From contig CAZVFU010000035.1 of the NCBI GenBank assembly GCA_964626595.1, positions 1 through 23,376 on the forward strand: a stretch of DNA of 23,376 nucleotides. The letters run 5' to 3'. The notes below the pieces were generated by a model. That model was not told the DNA's origin, did not search any database, and saw only the letters and a program-made list of their open reading frames with translations. The position numbers were made by a program, and so were the translations under genes. How positions within the stretch are numbered: position 1 is the stretch's first letter; each line of letters starts with the position of its first letter. Positions 22,557 to 23,376 of the stretch are shown one piece after another. The DNA is from JAWLFI01 sp964626595 (lineage in GTDB: Bacteria; Bacteroidota; Bacteroidia; Chitinophagales; Saprospiraceae).

Positions 22557-23042
22557 ATGAAATATAAAATAGGATCAACAGCTCTCTTTCTAAGCTTTTT
22601 CTTCATCACAGTTGTCCCGAATTTTGTTGAAGCCCAGACAGATCAGGGATCCATTTTGATCAATGGAAGAACGAACTTAACCTTTGAATTTGGAGATGAT
22701 GCACCACTTGAAGTAGGCGTTTTAGGAGGGTATTTTTTTGCTGATAACCTGGTGGGAGGACTCGATATCAATTACGTAAAAAGGGATGCCTTTAGCTTCA
22801 CTATTATTCGTCCCTTCGTTCGTTATTATTTATTTCAAAGATTATTTTTTGGCACCGGCTTGAGATACGAAATAGAAACCATTCAAAATGCGTCCAATCC
22901 AGACCCTGAGTTTTCATGGGACTTAGAAGTCGGGGGACTTATCATGATTTCAGATCAGGTAGGGATTGAGCCTACGCTTAGGGTACCCATTCCTAGAGAA
23001 TCGAACGTCTCTCTCATTATCGGTTTTTCTCTTTTCTTTTGA
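22557..23042 (+). CDS. Small outer-membrane beta-barrel protein
   Basis: A 161-residue protein with a signal peptide (1-26, ending VEA-Q) and alternating amphipathic strands (LEVGVLGGYFFADNLVGGLD, IIRPFVRYYLF, RLFFGTGLRYEIE). It ends in SLIIGFSLFF, with the terminal phenylalanine needed for BAM-assisted insertion. About eight strands are predicted, like OmpW/OmpA-type or PF13568-like porin-family barrels of Bacteroidota. It begins 36 bases after the giant lipoprotein and may be cotranscribed or use a weak promoter (TATATTCG at 22529). Its partner is unknown. Confidence 0.82.
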   Translation: MKYKIGSTALFLSFFFITVVPNFVEAQTDQGSILINGRTNLTFEFGDDAPLEVGVLGGYFFADNLVGGLDINYVKRDAFSFTIIRPFVRYYLFQRLFFGTGLRYEIETIQNASNPDPEFSWDLEVGGLIMISDQVGIEPTLRVPIPRESNVSLIIGFSLFF

Positions 23043-23084
23043 AAAATGTAAAATGCTTTCTAAAGGAAAGTAACAATATTAATT

Positions 23085-23376
23085 ATGAGTAATGACACTC
23101 TACCCTTGCCCGCCATAAGCGGGCAATTTCTTTTTATCTTACTCTTAGGGATAATGGGGTGCCAGACACCTACAGGTCAGGATGGTGAAAAAAATAACCT
23201 CGCCGATTCGCAAAGTCCCTACCTGCTTCAGCATGCAGATAACCCGGTACATTGGCAGCCATGGGGAGAAGAAGCCCTGCAAAGAGCGGCTCAAGAAAAC
23301 AAACCTCTCATCATCAGTATAGGCTACGCTGCCTGTCATTGGTGTCACGTTATGGAGCGCGAAACCTTCAAAAATG
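23085..23376 (+). CDS. DUF255 thioredoxin-domain lipoprotein (YyaL/SPATA20-like), 3' end cut
   Basis: Ninety-seven codons are visible before the window edge. A hydrophobic leader ends in lipobox LGIMGC (C26), then SPYLLQHADNPVHWQPWGEE and CHWCHVME (C84-H88) follow. These are the hallmark start of the DUF255 (Thioredox_DsbH) domain of the YyaL/SPATA20 family, usually about 600-700 residues with a C-terminal six-hairpin glycosidase-like domain, which would lie beyond the window. The CxxC in CHWCH could be redox active. The lipobox predicts periplasmic anchoring, whereas many family members are cytoplasmic. It starts 42 bases after the barrel gene. The gene is truncated only by the window edge. 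Confidence 0.9.
   Translation, partial: MSNDTLPLPAISGQFLFILLLGIMGCQTPTGQDGEKNNLADSQSPYLLQHADNPVHWQPWGEEALQRAAQENKPLIISIGYAACHWCHVMERETFKN

Noticed and set aside
23085..23096. TAATGACAC close to the end of the inverted-repeat element
   Set aside because: It is the coding start of the DUF255 lipoprotein (ATG AGT AAT GAC ACT); no matching left end or element body is present.

Overview
The window looks like a chromosomal segment of a Bacteroidota bacterium. The evidence is a SusC-like TonB-dependent receptor with an N-terminal carboxypeptidase-regulatory domain, a secreted protein ending in a type IX secretion (T9SS) sorting domain, many lipoproteins, moderate GC content, and one promoter with the phylum's TTG-N19-TAnnTTTG layout. 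I cannot place it securely below phylum; the content would fit a marine Saprospiria- or Cytophagia-type organism.

Layout. (1) 140-4039: two leftward genes (a degenerate thioredoxin/universal-stress-like protein and a CBS-pair protein) diverge from two rightward genes, a soluble FixL-like haem-PAS histidine kinase and a response regulator fused to a CRP/FNR DNA-binding module. Two FNR-box-like palindromes lie between them. This reads as a compact oxygen-sensing circuit in which the FixJ receiver and the FixK output are one protein. (2) 4040-4620: gene-free, holding one copy of an about 170-bp element with terminal inverted repeats, surrounded by strong hairpins. (3) 4621-9599: a MarR-type regulator, a TonB-dependent receptor and a T9SS-exported alpha/beta-hydrolase-fold protein that lacks the usual nucleophile serine, ended by a bidirectional terminator shared with the convergent hypothetical gene 9676-10212. 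(4) 10344-11626: four small genes (coiled-coil protein, YtxH-like anchor, holin-like two-TM protein, small basic protein) that resemble the E. coli yqjD-yqjE-yqjK arrangement in layout. (5) 11627-12159: gene-free, holding a second, inverted copy of the element plus hairpins. (6) 12160-12984: leftward voltage-gated-type K+ channel with a C-terminal zinc ribbon. (7) 13161-22520: a MacB/LolD-type ABC ATPase, an FtsX-type permease with a histidine-rich extracytoplasmic loop, a CRTAC1-like lipoprotein (FG-GAP plus ASPIC/UnbV), a vanadium-dependent haloperoxidase lipoprotein with all metal-site residues, and a giant second FG-GAP/ASPIC lipoprotein. (8) 22557 to the right edge: a small outer-membrane beta-barrel protein, then the 5' part of a DUF255 (YyaL/SPATA20-like) lipoprotein cut by the window end.

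The most notable points are the FixL/REC-CRP circuit with its paired operators, the two-copy inverted-repeat element with a conserved hairpin, the haloperoxidase between two CRTAC1-type lipoproteins next to a metal-rich ABC exporter-like pair, and two palindromes placed exactly over control points (the TonB receptor start codon and the spacer of the haloperoxidase promoter).
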